From Chloroflexota bacterium (GTDB taxonomy: Bacteria; Chloroflexota; Anaerolineae; Anaerolineales; Villigracilaceae): 64,000 bases of DNA. Below are positions 8,956 through 16,274 of the stretch, piece after piece. Made by a program: the position numbers and the translations under genes. Position 1 is the stretch's first letter. Each line of letters starts with the position of its first letter. The notes beneath the pieces are model-generated. The model did not search any database. It saw only the letters and a list, made by a program, of their open reading frames with translations, and was not told the DNA's origin. The stretch covers positions 62,001-126,000 of the forward strand of contig JACAET010000039.1 in the NCBI GenBank assembly GCA_013388685.1, given 5' to 3'.

Positions 8956-9300
8956 ATGGAAACCGTCCTTCAAATTGCCGCCCTTGCCCTGATGGTGATC
9001 GGAACATTGTTTTCCTTCATTGGTGTGATCGGTTTCATTCGCATGCCCGATGCCTACACGCGCCTGCACGCCACAGGCAAAGTCAGCGTGTTCGGCATTG
9101 TGTTCCTGCTGCTGGCGGCGATCCTCCTCACTCCGCTCAGCCTGTGGAAGGGTTTGGTGCTGATCCTGTTCGTCCTGCTGGGGTCGCCTTCCGTGGCGCA
9201 CTCCATCGCCTCCGCCGCCTATCGCATCGGACTGCCGATGTCGAACCCGGCGCGGGACGATCTGAAAGGCAAGATGGAACAGGGGGACGGGAAGGATTGA
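8956..9300 (+). CDS. mrpG: Mrp Na+/H+ antiporter subunit G
   Basis: A 114-residue subunit with three transmembrane segments and the MrpG signature GFIRMPDAYTRLHATGK. It is the last gene of the mrp operon. It is followed by a loop-conserved hairpin (9311-9330) and then by the convergent O-acylation operon. Confidence 0.93.
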   Translation: METVLQIAALALMVIGTLFSFIGVIGFIRMPDAYTRLHATGKVSVFGIVFLLLAAILLTPLSLWKGLVLILFVLLGSPSVAHSIASAAYRIGLPMSNPARDDLKGKMEQGDGKD

Positions 9301-9310
9301 ACGCGCAAGG

Positions 9311-9330
9311 CGGACGTTCTCTAACGTCCG
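9311..9330. repeat. Loop-conserved hairpin, copy 2
   Basis: Stem CGGACGTT/AACGTCCG, loop CTCT, preceded by the flank ACGCGCAAGG that also occurs beside other copies. It lies between convergent operons, so it may also help stop transcription, though no T-run is adjacent. Confidence 0.7.
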
Positions 9331-9419
9331 GGCGCGGGTTTCTTTTTCGGCGGGGGAGATAAACGCCAATCTGGCTCGAACAGGCTTCGGGTCAGCCTGA
9401 AGCGGGTTTTCATCCGGGT

Positions 9420-10529
9420 TTATTTCGCGCGGCAAACGGACTGAATCCCGCGCGCCACCTCCGCTGCCAGCAGCGATTCCCCGTAGGGCGTAAGGTGCAC
9501 GCCGCTGTTGGTGAATTCATTCATCGGCGCAAGATTCCACAGGTCGAGATAATTCCATCCCTTTTGCGAGGCGTATTCGGCGAGCAGGCGGCGGTATTCA
9601 TCGTATGCCCAGCGCGGATAGAAGAAATTGTAGCGGATGTCGCTGTTTTGCCCGTTGCTGATCAGGATCGGTTCGTTGACCAGCAGGGTGGGAATGCCCG
9701 TTGACATTCCCGCCTCCAGCACCTCGAGCGCCAGGTTTCCCTGCAGGGTTTTCAAGCCGTGAAAGTCTTTGCTGGCTTCGAGGTCTATCTGGGCGCGCGC
9801 GTAGTCTGTGGGATAGTACTGATCTATGCCGGTGGACGTCCACAACGCGCCATAGATCTGGAGCCGGACCAGATCGGCGACCGCCCGCCTCCGACCTACG
9901 AAAGTCTGGTCCCACGTGGACGGCTCGACCAACGCCGGATCGTTGGGATTTAGAGGTAATTGGTACTCGGTGATTAACTGCCGGACGCGTTCGGCATTGT
10001 TGGCAACCAGGGGGGATTCGAATTGTTTGTCGAGCGGAAAGGACTCAAGCGTGGTGAGCCAGACGATCATGTCCGGTTGATACTCAAGCGCCCGATCGAG
10101 AATCATGAGTTCTTTTGTCAGCGAGATGGTGGGATACCCAAGGTTGTAGGCGCGTACCATTCGCCTGCCACAGACACTGAAACGTTTTGCATTGAGTTGG
10201 CCGGCCAGTGTCTGTTCGGGGGTAAGCAAAGTTCCCCACACCGACGAATCGCCGATAAGGAGGACGCGGTATTCATCGGGCGTTTTTTCGGTCCCGGCAA
10301 GGACGTGCGAGGCAAACATGGCGTCGAGGTTGAACAGGCTGAGGTTGTATGCATCGCCCGTTTCGCCAAAGGGAAAGCGCTCGCGTCCGGGGAAGAGGCG
10401 GTTGTAGAGCGAGAGCTTGCCCAGCGGTTCGAGGTTCACGAAAACGAAGGCAAAGTTGAACAGGAGCAGCAGGAAGCCTGCCTTGAGCAATACCCTGAAC
10501 GGGTTGATGGGTGATTTGTTCTGTTCCAT
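9420..10529 (-). CDS. SGNH-fold partner protein of the MBOAT acyltransferase (AlgJ/DltD-like role)
   Basis: A 369-residue protein with one N-terminal signal-anchor (VLLKAGFLLLLFNFAFVFV) and an extracytoplasmic SGNH domain. The nucleophile block is LLIGDSSVWG and the final block is SGVHLTPYG. In family members an Asp usually sits three residues before that His; here the position is Ser, so the catalytic triad is altered or completed elsewhere. The ATG shares one base with the MBOAT stop (TAATG), so the two are translated together. A long frame extending upstream into the MBOAT gene is a reading-frame artefact. It probably passes acyl groups from the MBOAT/microprotein to a wall or capsule polymer. 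Confidence 0.82.
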   Translation of the reverse strand: MEQNKSPINPFRVLLKAGFLLLLFNFAFVFVNLEPLGKLSLYNRLFPGRERFPFGETGDAYNLSLFNLDAMFASHVLAGTEKTPDEYRVLLIGDSSVWGTLLTPEQTLAGQLNAKRFSVCGRRMVRAYNLGYPTISLTKELMILDRALEYQPDMIVWLTTLESFPLDKQFESPLVANNAERVRQLITEYQLPLNPNDPALVEPSTWDQTFVGRRRAVADLVRLQIYGALWTSTGIDQYYPTDYARAQIDLEASKDFHGLKTLQGNLALEVLEAGMSTGIPTLLVNEPILISNGQNSDIRYNFFYPRWAYDEYRRLLAEYASQKGWNYLDLWNLAPMNEFTNSGVHLTPYGESLLAAEVARGIQSVCRAK

Positions 10530-11944
10530 TATCCGACACCGAATAATTTCAGGAAGACCCGCAGGGAGAGGTCCGGCTTGCCCAACGCGAAGAAGACCCA
10601 TCCCAGGGCGACGAAGTGGAAGGTGAGCAGGACGCCGCCAATTTTCAGGGCATTTTGCGCGCGTGGGTTGCCGGGGGAAATCTTCATCTTGGCAAAATCG
10701 CTCCAGCGGTTCTGGAGGAAGAGACCTAGTCCGTGCCACGCGCCCCACAGGACGAAATTCCACGTGATGCCGTGCCAGAGACCGATCAACAGCATCGTCG
10801 CCAGTTGACCGATGAGGAGCATGATCCAGGCGGGGAGGAATTTGTAACCGCGAATCCAGCGGTTGAAGGGATTGAAGAAGTACGCGCGAATCCACTGTGT
10901 GAGAGTCATGTGCCAGGTGTTCCAGAACTGGGTGAGGTTGGGTTTGGCGTAGGGGGCGAGGAAGTTTTCGGGGAGTTTGACCCCGACGAGACGCGCGAGA
11001 CCGATGGCGATGTCGGTGTAGCCGCTGAAGTCGAAGTAGATCTGGAAGGCGTAGGCGTAGAGGTGAAACCACATCCAGCCTGTGGAGTTGCCCTGAACCG
11101 CGAGCGCGTCGTTCAGGGCAACTAATGCCAGGGTGTCGGCAACGACGAACTTTTTGAACAACCCAAGCGCAATGCGCTGACCGGCGACAAGAAACTCCTC
11201 CGTGGTTGGGACAAACTCCTGTTGCAGATCCTTGACGAAGCGTTCGGCGCGGTCAATGGGACCGGCGGAGAGGGCAGGGAAGAACGCCACGTAGACGGCA
11301 AATTCGGGCAGGGATAGTTCGGGGAGGCGTCCGGTCTGTTTATCCCGCAGGACGTGGATGAGGCGGAAGGCGATGTAGGAAATGCCGAGCCAGCGCAGGT
11401 CGAGGGCGGAGGCGGTCTCGGTGGGACGGTCCATGAGTGTGCGGAAGAAAATGCTGGCTTGCAGGGAGAGCGCCGGGGATTTGAGGACGATGAGAATGGA
11501 AATCAGGAGTATCGTGACCAGCGATAACATCCATGCGAAACGGCGGGAGAAGGGCAGGGAAATCACGATTGCGCCAGCCGCCATCAGGAGGAAAGCGGCA
11601 AGGAGAATGAAGCGCGGAGGCATGGAGGATGTAACGGCGGGTTCGGGAAGGTAACGTGTAAGATCAACGGCTACGACCACCCCGATAATGATGAGCAAGC
11701 CGGTGATGTTCTGTTTTGTCTTCCACGCGCCGGGCTGGGAGGCGACGAACCATATCCACAGGAGGAGCGCAATCGTCAGTGTGGGGATCCAGAAATCGAA
11801 CGAACGCAGCGGAACGACAGGCTGGAACCAGTACAAAGCCAGCAGGCTGAGGACGAGCAGGGAATACGTCCGCTGCGCGCCGCGCGTCAGTGCGCCGACC
11901 AGGATGGAGGTCAGGATGGAGGCGGCGATTTGGGTCAGTCCCAT
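10529..11944 (-). CDS. MBOAT-family membrane O-acyltransferase (AlgI/DltB/PatA-like)
   Basis: A 471-residue polytopic protein with about 11 membrane segments. Diagnostic MBOAT motifs are YFDFSGYTDIAIGLARLVG, FWNTWHMTLTQWIRAYFF and LLIGLWHGITWNFVLWGAWHG with the catalytic His in the last. Such enzymes move acyl groups from a cytoplasmic donor across the membrane to an envelope polymer. The gene begins on the base following the stop of a 42-residue microprotein and ends overlapping the SGNH gene, forming a four-gene operon with the lipoprotein at 12444. The acyl donor and target polymer cannot be told from sequence. Confidence 0.92.
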   Translation of the reverse strand: MGLTQIAASILTSILVGALTRGAQRTYSLLVLSLLALYWFQPVVPLRSFDFWIPTLTIALLLWIWFVASQPGAWKTKQNITGLLIIIGVVVAVDLTRYLPEPAVTSSMPPRFILLAAFLLMAAGAIVISLPFSRRFAWMLSLVTILLISILIVLKSPALSLQASIFFRTLMDRPTETASALDLRWLGISYIAFRLIHVLRDKQTGRLPELSLPEFAVYVAFFPALSAGPIDRAERFVKDLQQEFVPTTEEFLVAGQRIALGLFKKFVVADTLALVALNDALAVQGNSTGWMWFHLYAYAFQIYFDFSGYTDIAIGLARLVGVKLPENFLAPYAKPNLTQFWNTWHMTLTQWIRAYFFNPFNRWIRGYKFLPAWIMLLIGQLATMLLIGLWHGITWNFVLWGAWHGLGLFLQNRWSDFAKMKISPGNPRAQNALKIGGVLLTFHFVALGWVFFALGKPDLSLRVFLKLFGVG

Positions 11945-12073
11945 TTAGAAGCCCTGATAGATCCACTGCGGGCTGTCATCGGTGGTGAAGATGATCAGCG
12001 CAACGGCGATGAGGAACAGGAGGAGAGCCCAGAGATTTTCGGGCGTGAAGAGTCGCTTTAGCGCGTGCCGCAT
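11945..12073 (-). CDS. DltX-like 42-residue membrane microprotein with C-terminal WIYQGF
   Basis: This small frame starts with ATG inside the end of the lipoprotein gene (16-base overlap) and its TAA directly abuts the MBOAT ATG. It encodes a basic N-terminus (MRHALKRLF), one hydrophobic helix (about residues 14-29) and a short polar tail ending SPQWIYQGF. The final six residues fit the aromatic-x-Tyr-x-x-Phe motif at the C-terminus of DltX, the tiny protein needed for D-alanylation of teichoic acids, where the Tyr is thought to carry the acyl group. Topology (C-terminus outside) also matches. Too short for most gene finders. The call rests on position, topology and motif. Confidence 0.78.
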   Translation of the reverse strand: MRHALKRLFTPENLWALLLFLIAVALIIFTTDDSPQWIYQGF

Positions 12074-12444
12074 ACGAGCCAATCGCCGCCCTGCTGGATG
12101 ACCTGATAGGTGCGGACGGAGAGATCGAGTTTCTGGTCTTCGTTATTATAGGTGGCGACGATGTTCCCCGTGCAAAGGACGAGGGCGGTGTCGCCATCCG
12201 TCCCTGTTTGCGAGCAGGCGACGTCTTCGAGCCGGGCGGTGACCGCCTGGAAGGAGTCGACTTCCATGAGGGCGTCCTGTTCCCAATCGCCGCAGACGAG
12301 GGTGGGGATTTTGTCGGCTTCCTGGTTGACGAGGGCGCTCAGGTAATTTTGGACCGCCTGAGTGGGCGCGTCGGTTTGCGAGGCACAGGCGGCGAGGAGG
12401 ATGCCCGCCAGGATGAGGGAAAAGATCAGGATGAGTTTACGCAT
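12058..12444 (-). CDS. Small lipoprotein heading the O-acylation operon
   Basis: A 128-residue protein with a signal peptide and lipobox LLAAC (Cys at about residue 22). The mature part is an NTF2-like or Cys-containing secreted domain of about 105 residues (VQNYLSALVNQEADKIPTL... split pattern, C-terminal GDWLVCG) typical of small secreted proteins with four Cys residues. The start at 12444 was chosen for the signal peptide. Its end overlaps the microprotein gene, so it belongs to the same transcript. Function unknown; it might present or protect the acylated polymer outside the cell. Confidence 0.75.
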   Translation of the reverse strand: MRKLILIFSLILAGILLAACASQTDAPTQAVQNYLSALVNQEADKIPTLVCGDWEQDALMEVDSFQAVTARLEDVACSQTGTDGDTALVLCTGNIVATYNNEDQKLDLSVRTYQVIQQGGDWLVCGTR

Positions 12445-12523
12445 GGGGTGGCTCCGGTTGTGGTGTGAGACGAGGATTATAAGGGAGGAAGGGGAAAGAG
12501 AAAAGAAACGGGTTGGATTGTCG

Positions 12524-12901
12524 TCAGGAAGCGGCAATGTCCAGCGCAACCGGCAGGGCTGTACGCGCCCATCTGCTGAGAGAGCCGTTTGCCCGGCGCT
12601 CATGATATTTGTCGGCAAGCAGGTTGCGCGCCGTCATTTCCTCCTGTTTGTCGGTGACGAGGCGGGCGGCGGCGCGGAAGGTTTGCCCGCCGATGCGCAC
12701 GGTGACGGAAGGGGTTTTGAGCAGATTTTTCACCCAGTCCGATTTGTCCATGCCGCCGGAGAGCAGGTAGAGGGTGTTTCCCAGCAGACCAAACCAAATT
12801 TCGATTTCATGCGGTTTGCCGGTGACTCGTCCGGTGGTGGTCAGGTAGCAGTATGGCTCGTTCGCCAGAAGGGGGGAGAGATGCGGGTTATCATTGTCCA
12901 T
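12524..12901 (-). CDS. Deazaflavin (F420)-dependent nitroreductase-family protein
   Basis: A 125-residue split-barrel protein of the DDN family, which uses F420H2 to reduce small molecules. Recognisable motifs are CYLTTTGRVTGKPHEIEIWF at the start and YLLSGGMDKSDWVKNL in the middle. Length is typical. It is monocistronic and divergent from the aminotransferase leader region. If correct, the host makes coenzyme F420, which fits Chloroflexota and actinobacteria. The substrate is unknown. Confidence 0.82.
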   Translation of the reverse strand: MDNDNPHLSPLLANEPYCYLTTTGRVTGKPHEIEIWFGLLGNTLYLLSGGMDKSDWVKNLLKTPSVTVRIGGQTFRAAARLVTDKQEEMTARNLLADKYHERRANGSLSRWARTALPVALDIAAS

Positions 12902-12966
12902 GCTGAAATTCTACCCAAGACCTTACAATTTCCCAATATCCCGCATCGGACGTGACGCTTGTCAAT

Positions 12967-12994
12967 TGCCAGAGGGATGAAAATGGTGTAAGAT
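12967..12994 (+). promoter_or_regulatory. Promoter of the aminotransferase leader
   Basis: TTGCCA (12967-12972) and TAAGAT (12989-12994) are 16 bases apart. Transcription would start near 13001, only a few bases before the ATG of the candidate leader peptide at 13004, making it nearly leaderless. Confidence 0.55.
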
Positions 12995-13003
12995 AAATCA
13001 GCC

Positions 13004-13066
13004 ATGATACGAAATCTGGCTGTTGCCCTCCTGGATATTTTTGCCATGAGAAGTCAGCAAGCCTGA
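13004..13066 (+). CDS. Candidate 20-residue leader peptide rich in Leu, Val, Ile and Ala
   Basis: An ATG frame of 20 codons reads through NLAVALLDIFA and ends at TGA 13064-13066. It begins just after a plausible promoter and its stop codon falls within the 5' arm of an intrinsic terminator, upstream of an aminotransferase gene. Short peptides full of branched-chain residues before a terminator are typical of amino-acid attenuation. There is no Shine-Dalgarno sequence, but the transcript may be leaderless. Because the stop lies inside the terminator stem, the direction of control is not obvious. It could also be a chance frame. Confidence 0.5.
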   Translation: MIRNLAVALLDIFAMRSQQA

Positions 13067-13098
13067 CGGGTACCTTTGTACCTGCCAGGCTTTTTTTT
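13059..13098 (+). terminator. Intrinsic terminator (attenuator) upstream of the aminotransferase
   Basis: The stem runs from 13059-13073 to 13078-13092 with one mismatch and one G-U pair, loop CTTT, followed by eight T residues (13091-13098). It stands 44 bases before the aminotransferase ATG and after a promoter, so it can only act on that gene. A smaller alternative hairpin, GTCAG (13053-13057) with CTGAC (13063-13067), shares bases with its 5' arm and could compete with it. Confidence 0.8.
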
Positions 13099-13142
13099 AT
13101 CTCTGCAGGTCCGGATTTATATTTTTCACAAAAGGAGCAGAT

Positions 13143-14372
13143 ATGCAGACACCCTGGGAATATCGCTATGCCCATCGTACACAGAAAATGGGGAGTTCGG
13201 TCATCCGTGAACTGCTGAAGCTGACCGAACAACCCGATATTATCTCGTTTGCGGGTGGTTTGCCGGCGCCCGAGGTGTTCCCGGTAAAGGAATTTCGCGA
13301 GGCTTGTAATGCGGTGCTGGAGCATGTTGGTCCGCAGGCTCTGCAATACAGCACCACCGAGGGGTACCGCCCTCTGCGAGAGATGATTGCCCGTCACACG
13401 GCGCGCTATAGTGTGGCGGTGACTGCCGATAACATCCTGATCACGTCTGGCTCCCAGCAGGCGCTGGATTTCATCGGGCGGTTGTTTATCAATCGCGGGG
13501 ATTATATTGTGGTCGAATCCCCCACCTACCTCGGCGCCCTGCAGGCATGGAATGCCTACGGCGCGCAGTACATCCCCGTCCGCTCGGACGAAAACGGCAT
13601 GATTGTGGATGAACTGGAGGCGGCGCTTCGCATCGGGCCGAAATTCATCTACGTGCTTCCCAACTTCCAGAACCCGAGCGGTTCCACCCTGACCCTCGAG
13701 CGGCGCAAAAAACTGGTGGAACTCGCCGATAAATACGGCGTGCCCATCATCGAGGACGATCCCTACGGGCAGTTGCGCTACGAAGGCGACCACATCCCCT
13801 CCGTGGTCATGCTGGACAGCGAATACCGCGGTCCGAACGGTTCGCATTACAGCGGCAACGTTATTTATTTGAGCACGTTCTCCAAACTGCTGGCACCCGG
13901 TCTGCGGCTGGCATGGGTGATTGCGCCGCCGGAGGTGATTCGCAAACTGGTGATGACCAAACAAGCCGCCGACCTGCACACCTCCTCCTTCAACCAGTAT
14001 GTGGCGTATGAGGTGGCAAAGGGCGGCTTCCTCGACGAACATGTCAAGGTGATCCGCGCCACCTACAAGGAACGCCGCGATGTGATGCTCGAAATGATGG
14101 AGGAAATGTTCCCGGACGGTGTGCGCTGGACGAAACCGGCAGGCGGCATGTTCCTGTGGGGCATTCTGCCCGAGGGCATGGACTCAGCCGAGGTGTTGAA
14201 ACGCGCCATCGAGAAGAAGGTCGCCTTCGTCCCGGGCGAGGCGTTCCATCCCAACGGCGGCGGAAAGAACACCATGCGCATCAACTTCTCATACTCCTCA
14301 CCGGAGACCATCCGCGAAGGCGTGACACGCCTGGGCGTGACGTTGAAGGAATTGATTTCGGGAACAGATTAA
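13143..14372 (+). CDS. PLP-dependent class I/II aminotransferase (LysN/2-aminoadipate type)
   Basis: A 409-residue fold-type I aminotransferase. FAGGLPAPEVFP near the N-terminus, the YSTTEGYRPLRE stretch, the PNFQNPSGSTL substrate loop, the EDDPYG Asp that contacts the cofactor, and STFSKLLAPGLRLAW with the Schiff-base Lys all fit the LysN/MocR-type subgroup. Members act on 2-aminoadipate, branched-chain or aromatic amino acids. The start follows AAAGGAGCAGAT. The upstream terminator and Leu/Val-rich leader hint that supply of a branched-chain amino acid controls it, but substrate choice is not decided by the sequence. Confidence 0.88.
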   Translation: MQTPWEYRYAHRTQKMGSSVIRELLKLTEQPDIISFAGGLPAPEVFPVKEFREACNAVLEHVGPQALQYSTTEGYRPLREMIARHTARYSVAVTADNILITSGSQQALDFIGRLFINRGDYIVVESPTYLGALQAWNAYGAQYIPVRSDENGMIVDELEAALRIGPKFIYVLPNFQNPSGSTLTLERRKKLVELADKYGVPIIEDDPYGQLRYEGDHIPSVVMLDSEYRGPNGSHYSGNVIYLSTFSKLLAPGLRLAWVIAPPEVIRKLVMTKQAADLHTSSFNQYVAYEVAKGGFLDEHVKVIRATYKERRDVMLEMMEEMFPDGVRWTKPAGGMFLWGILPEGMDSAEVLKRAIEKKVAFVPGEAFHPNGGGKNTMRINFSYSSPETIREGVTRLGVTLKELISGTD

Positions 14373-14388
14373 TATTACCGCGCAAGGT

Positions 14389-14416
14389 TAGGCGGACGTA
14401 AGAGAACGTCCGCCTA
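14389..14416. repeat. Loop-conserved hairpin, copy 3
   Basis: An 11-bp stem (TAGGCGGACGT/ACGTCCGCCTA) with loop AAGAGA, preceded by CGCGCAAGG. It begins the 346-bp non-coding stretch 14373-14718, which consists almost wholly of inverted repeats. Confidence 0.7.
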
Positions 14417-14431
14417 CGCGGAAGCGTAAAA

Positions 14432-14447
14432 GACGCTCTCTAGCGTC
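14432..14447. repeat. Loop-conserved hairpin, copy 4
   Basis: Stem GACGCT/AGCGTC with loop CTCT, 15 bp downstream of copy 3. The same stem with the complementary loop AGAG recurs at 60565. Confidence 0.68.
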
Positions 14448-14493
14448 GCACTTTGCGCTGTAATGTTAACTCCTCGAAATTTCCATCAATCGA

Positions 14494-14711
14494 ATTGTCA
14501 TTTCGAGTGGCGACTCGCGCCGCGAGAAATCCTTCGCTTTCTTTCGAGAACTTGTCTCAAAAATACCCTGTCACTCTGAGGGAGCGGTTGTTGCGACCGA
14601 AGAGTCTCTTGTGTGTTGGGCAGTCGAGACCCTTCCCTGCGCTCAGGGTGACATGTTTGAGATGACTTGGAATAAAATTTCTCAGCCGCTGCGCTCCTTC
14701 GAAATGACAAT
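14494..14711. repeat. Nested inverted repeats of the TGTCA(T/C)TCTGAG type
   Basis: Outer arms ATTGTCATTTCGA (14494-14506) and its complement at 14699-14711 enclose inner arms TGTCACTCTGAG (14569-14580) and CTCAGGGTGACA (14642-14653). A third copy stands at 22647-22744. Similar arms beginning TGTCATTC are dispersed in many bacterial genomes. No open frame with coding character was seen here. Confidence 0.7.
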
Positions 14712-14718
14712 CGGGCTT

Positions 14719-16068
14719 TCATCCCTCTGCGTAAGGGATGTACTCCGCGCGGGCAATGCCCTGGCGGATGGCGGTTTGCGCCACGGCGCGGGCGACCTCG
14801 CGGTGCACGTTCTTGTCGAGCGGGTTGGGGAGCAGCTCGCCGGCGGGGGTCATGCGCACCAGCACGTCCATCGCCGCAATCAGCATTTCGTGTGTGATGC
14901 GCGGCGCGTTGGCGTCCACCGCGCCGCGGAAGATTCCGGGAAAGCCCAGCACATTGTTCACCGATTTGCCGTCCGCCGCAAACGCCGCGCCCTGCGCCAG
15001 CGCCGTGTCGGGGTCAATTTCCGGGTTGGGGTTGGAAAGCGCCAGGATGATTTGCCCGCGGCGCACCATCTCCGGCTGGATGAGATTCGGCGCGCCGGTG
15101 GTGGCGATGACAATATCGCACTCCGCCATGATTTCGCTCAGGCTGGACGCTCTGCCGCCCGCCTCCACGAAGCGCCTCACCGCGTCCTCGCTCAGGTCCG
15201 CCCCGAAAACTGGATTCCCCGTGAGCCCCATCAGCATCTTCCCGATGGCGTTCCCCGCCGCGCCCAAACCGATCTGACCGATTTTTGCCTTGCGAACGTC
15301 CACATCGGCGCGTTTGACGGCGGTCATCATTGCTGCTGTGCTGACCACCGCGGTGCCGTGCTGGTCGTCGTGCATGACGGGGATGTCGAGCAGCGCCCGC
15401 AGTTTCTCCTCCACCTCGAAACAGCGCGGCGCAGAGATGTCCTCCAGTTGAATGGCGCCAAAGGTCGGGGCAATGGCGGCAACGGTGCGTACGATTTCGT
15501 CTGGGTTGTGCGTGTTCAAAAGAATCGGCACGCCAGACAAGCCCACCAGCGTTTCCATCAGCATGGCTTTGCCTTCCATGACCGGCATGCTCGCCAGCGG
15601 ACCGATATCGCCCAGCCCCAGCACTGCCGTCCCGTCGGTGACGATGGCAACCATGTGACTGACGCTCGTATAAAGCCGCGCCAGCGCGGGATCGTCTGCG
15701 ATTTTCAGGCACACCTCAGCCACGCCGGGGGTGTAGACACGGCGCAGGGTGGCGATGGAGTCGATGGGGAAGCGGGAGCGGATGGCGATCTTCCCTTTTT
15801 GGTGCAGTTCGAGGACTTCGTCGCGGACGGCGAGTACGCGCGTTCCTTCGTTGGCGCGCATCGCCTCGATGACCTTGTCCATGTGTTCTGCATCCTCGGC
15901 ATAGACGGTAATATCGCGCACGACCGACTGGGCGGTTTCGTTGATCAATTCGATGGTGCCGACGCTCGCCCCCAAACCGGAAATCGCCGTCATCAGGCGC
16001 GCCAGCGTGCCGAGTTTATGTTCGTTGCGAACGCGGACGGTTCGCATGATTTTGCGTTCCCATGCCAT
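14719..16068 (-). CDS. NAD(P)-dependent malic enzyme with N-terminal ACT domain
   Basis: A 449-residue enzyme that oxidatively decarboxylates malate to pyruvate. Residues 1-80 form an ACT-like regulatory domain (VRNEHKLGTLARLMTAISGLGASVG). The catalytic part has RRVYTPGVAEVCL, the metal-binding VMHDDQHGTAVV stretch, the Rossmann IGLGAAGNAIGKMLMG and FALSNP-like ALSNPNPEIDP. Length matches ACT-malic enzymes, where a small ligand, perhaps an amino acid, adjusts activity. The gene is monocistronic between repeat-filled spacers. Confidence 0.93.
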   Translation of the reverse strand: MAWERKIMRTVRVRNEHKLGTLARLMTAISGLGASVGTIELINETAQSVVRDITVYAEDAEHMDKVIEAMRANEGTRVLAVRDEVLELHQKGKIAIRSRFPIDSIATLRRVYTPGVAEVCLKIADDPALARLYTSVSHMVAIVTDGTAVLGLGDIGPLASMPVMEGKAMLMETLVGLSGVPILLNTHNPDEIVRTVAAIAPTFGAIQLEDISAPRCFEVEEKLRALLDIPVMHDDQHGTAVVSTAAMMTAVKRADVDVRKAKIGQIGLGAAGNAIGKMLMGLTGNPVFGADLSEDAVRRFVEAGGRASSLSEIMAECDIVIATTGAPNLIQPEMVRRGQIILALSNPNPEIDPDTALAQGAAFAADGKSVNNVLGFPGIFRGAVDANAPRITHEMLIAAMDVLVRMTPAGELLPNPLDKNVHREVARAVAQTAIRQGIARAEYIPYAEG

Positions 16069-16274
16069 GGTTCACATCCTTTCACAGGTGTCAGTCAACA
16101 GGCGTTGTATGCGTTTTCTACGATCGTGTCTGAACACTGCCGTGTAAGCCCTGTGCCAGAGAGCGCGGAATACGCAACCGCACAGCCAAAGACCGACTTT
16201 TCGACTCTAACGCATACCGCGCGTGAGAGGACGCCGCTTACGCATCGAGGCGACCTCAAGGTTCAAGCGGGGGT

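Noticed and set aside
10530..11072. Extension of the SGNH gene upstream into the MBOAT gene
   Set aside because: The extra sequence is out-of-frame MBOAT DNA; the ATG at 10529 overlapping the MBOAT stop is the natural start.
13067..13142. T-box or metabolite riboswitch before the aminotransferase
   Set aside because: The leader from the likely transcription start to the terminator is under 100 bases and lacks T-box or known aptamer motifs.
14373..14718. CRISPR array
   Set aside because: The repeats are inverted, differ in sequence and spacing, and have no regular spacers; no cas gene is in the window.
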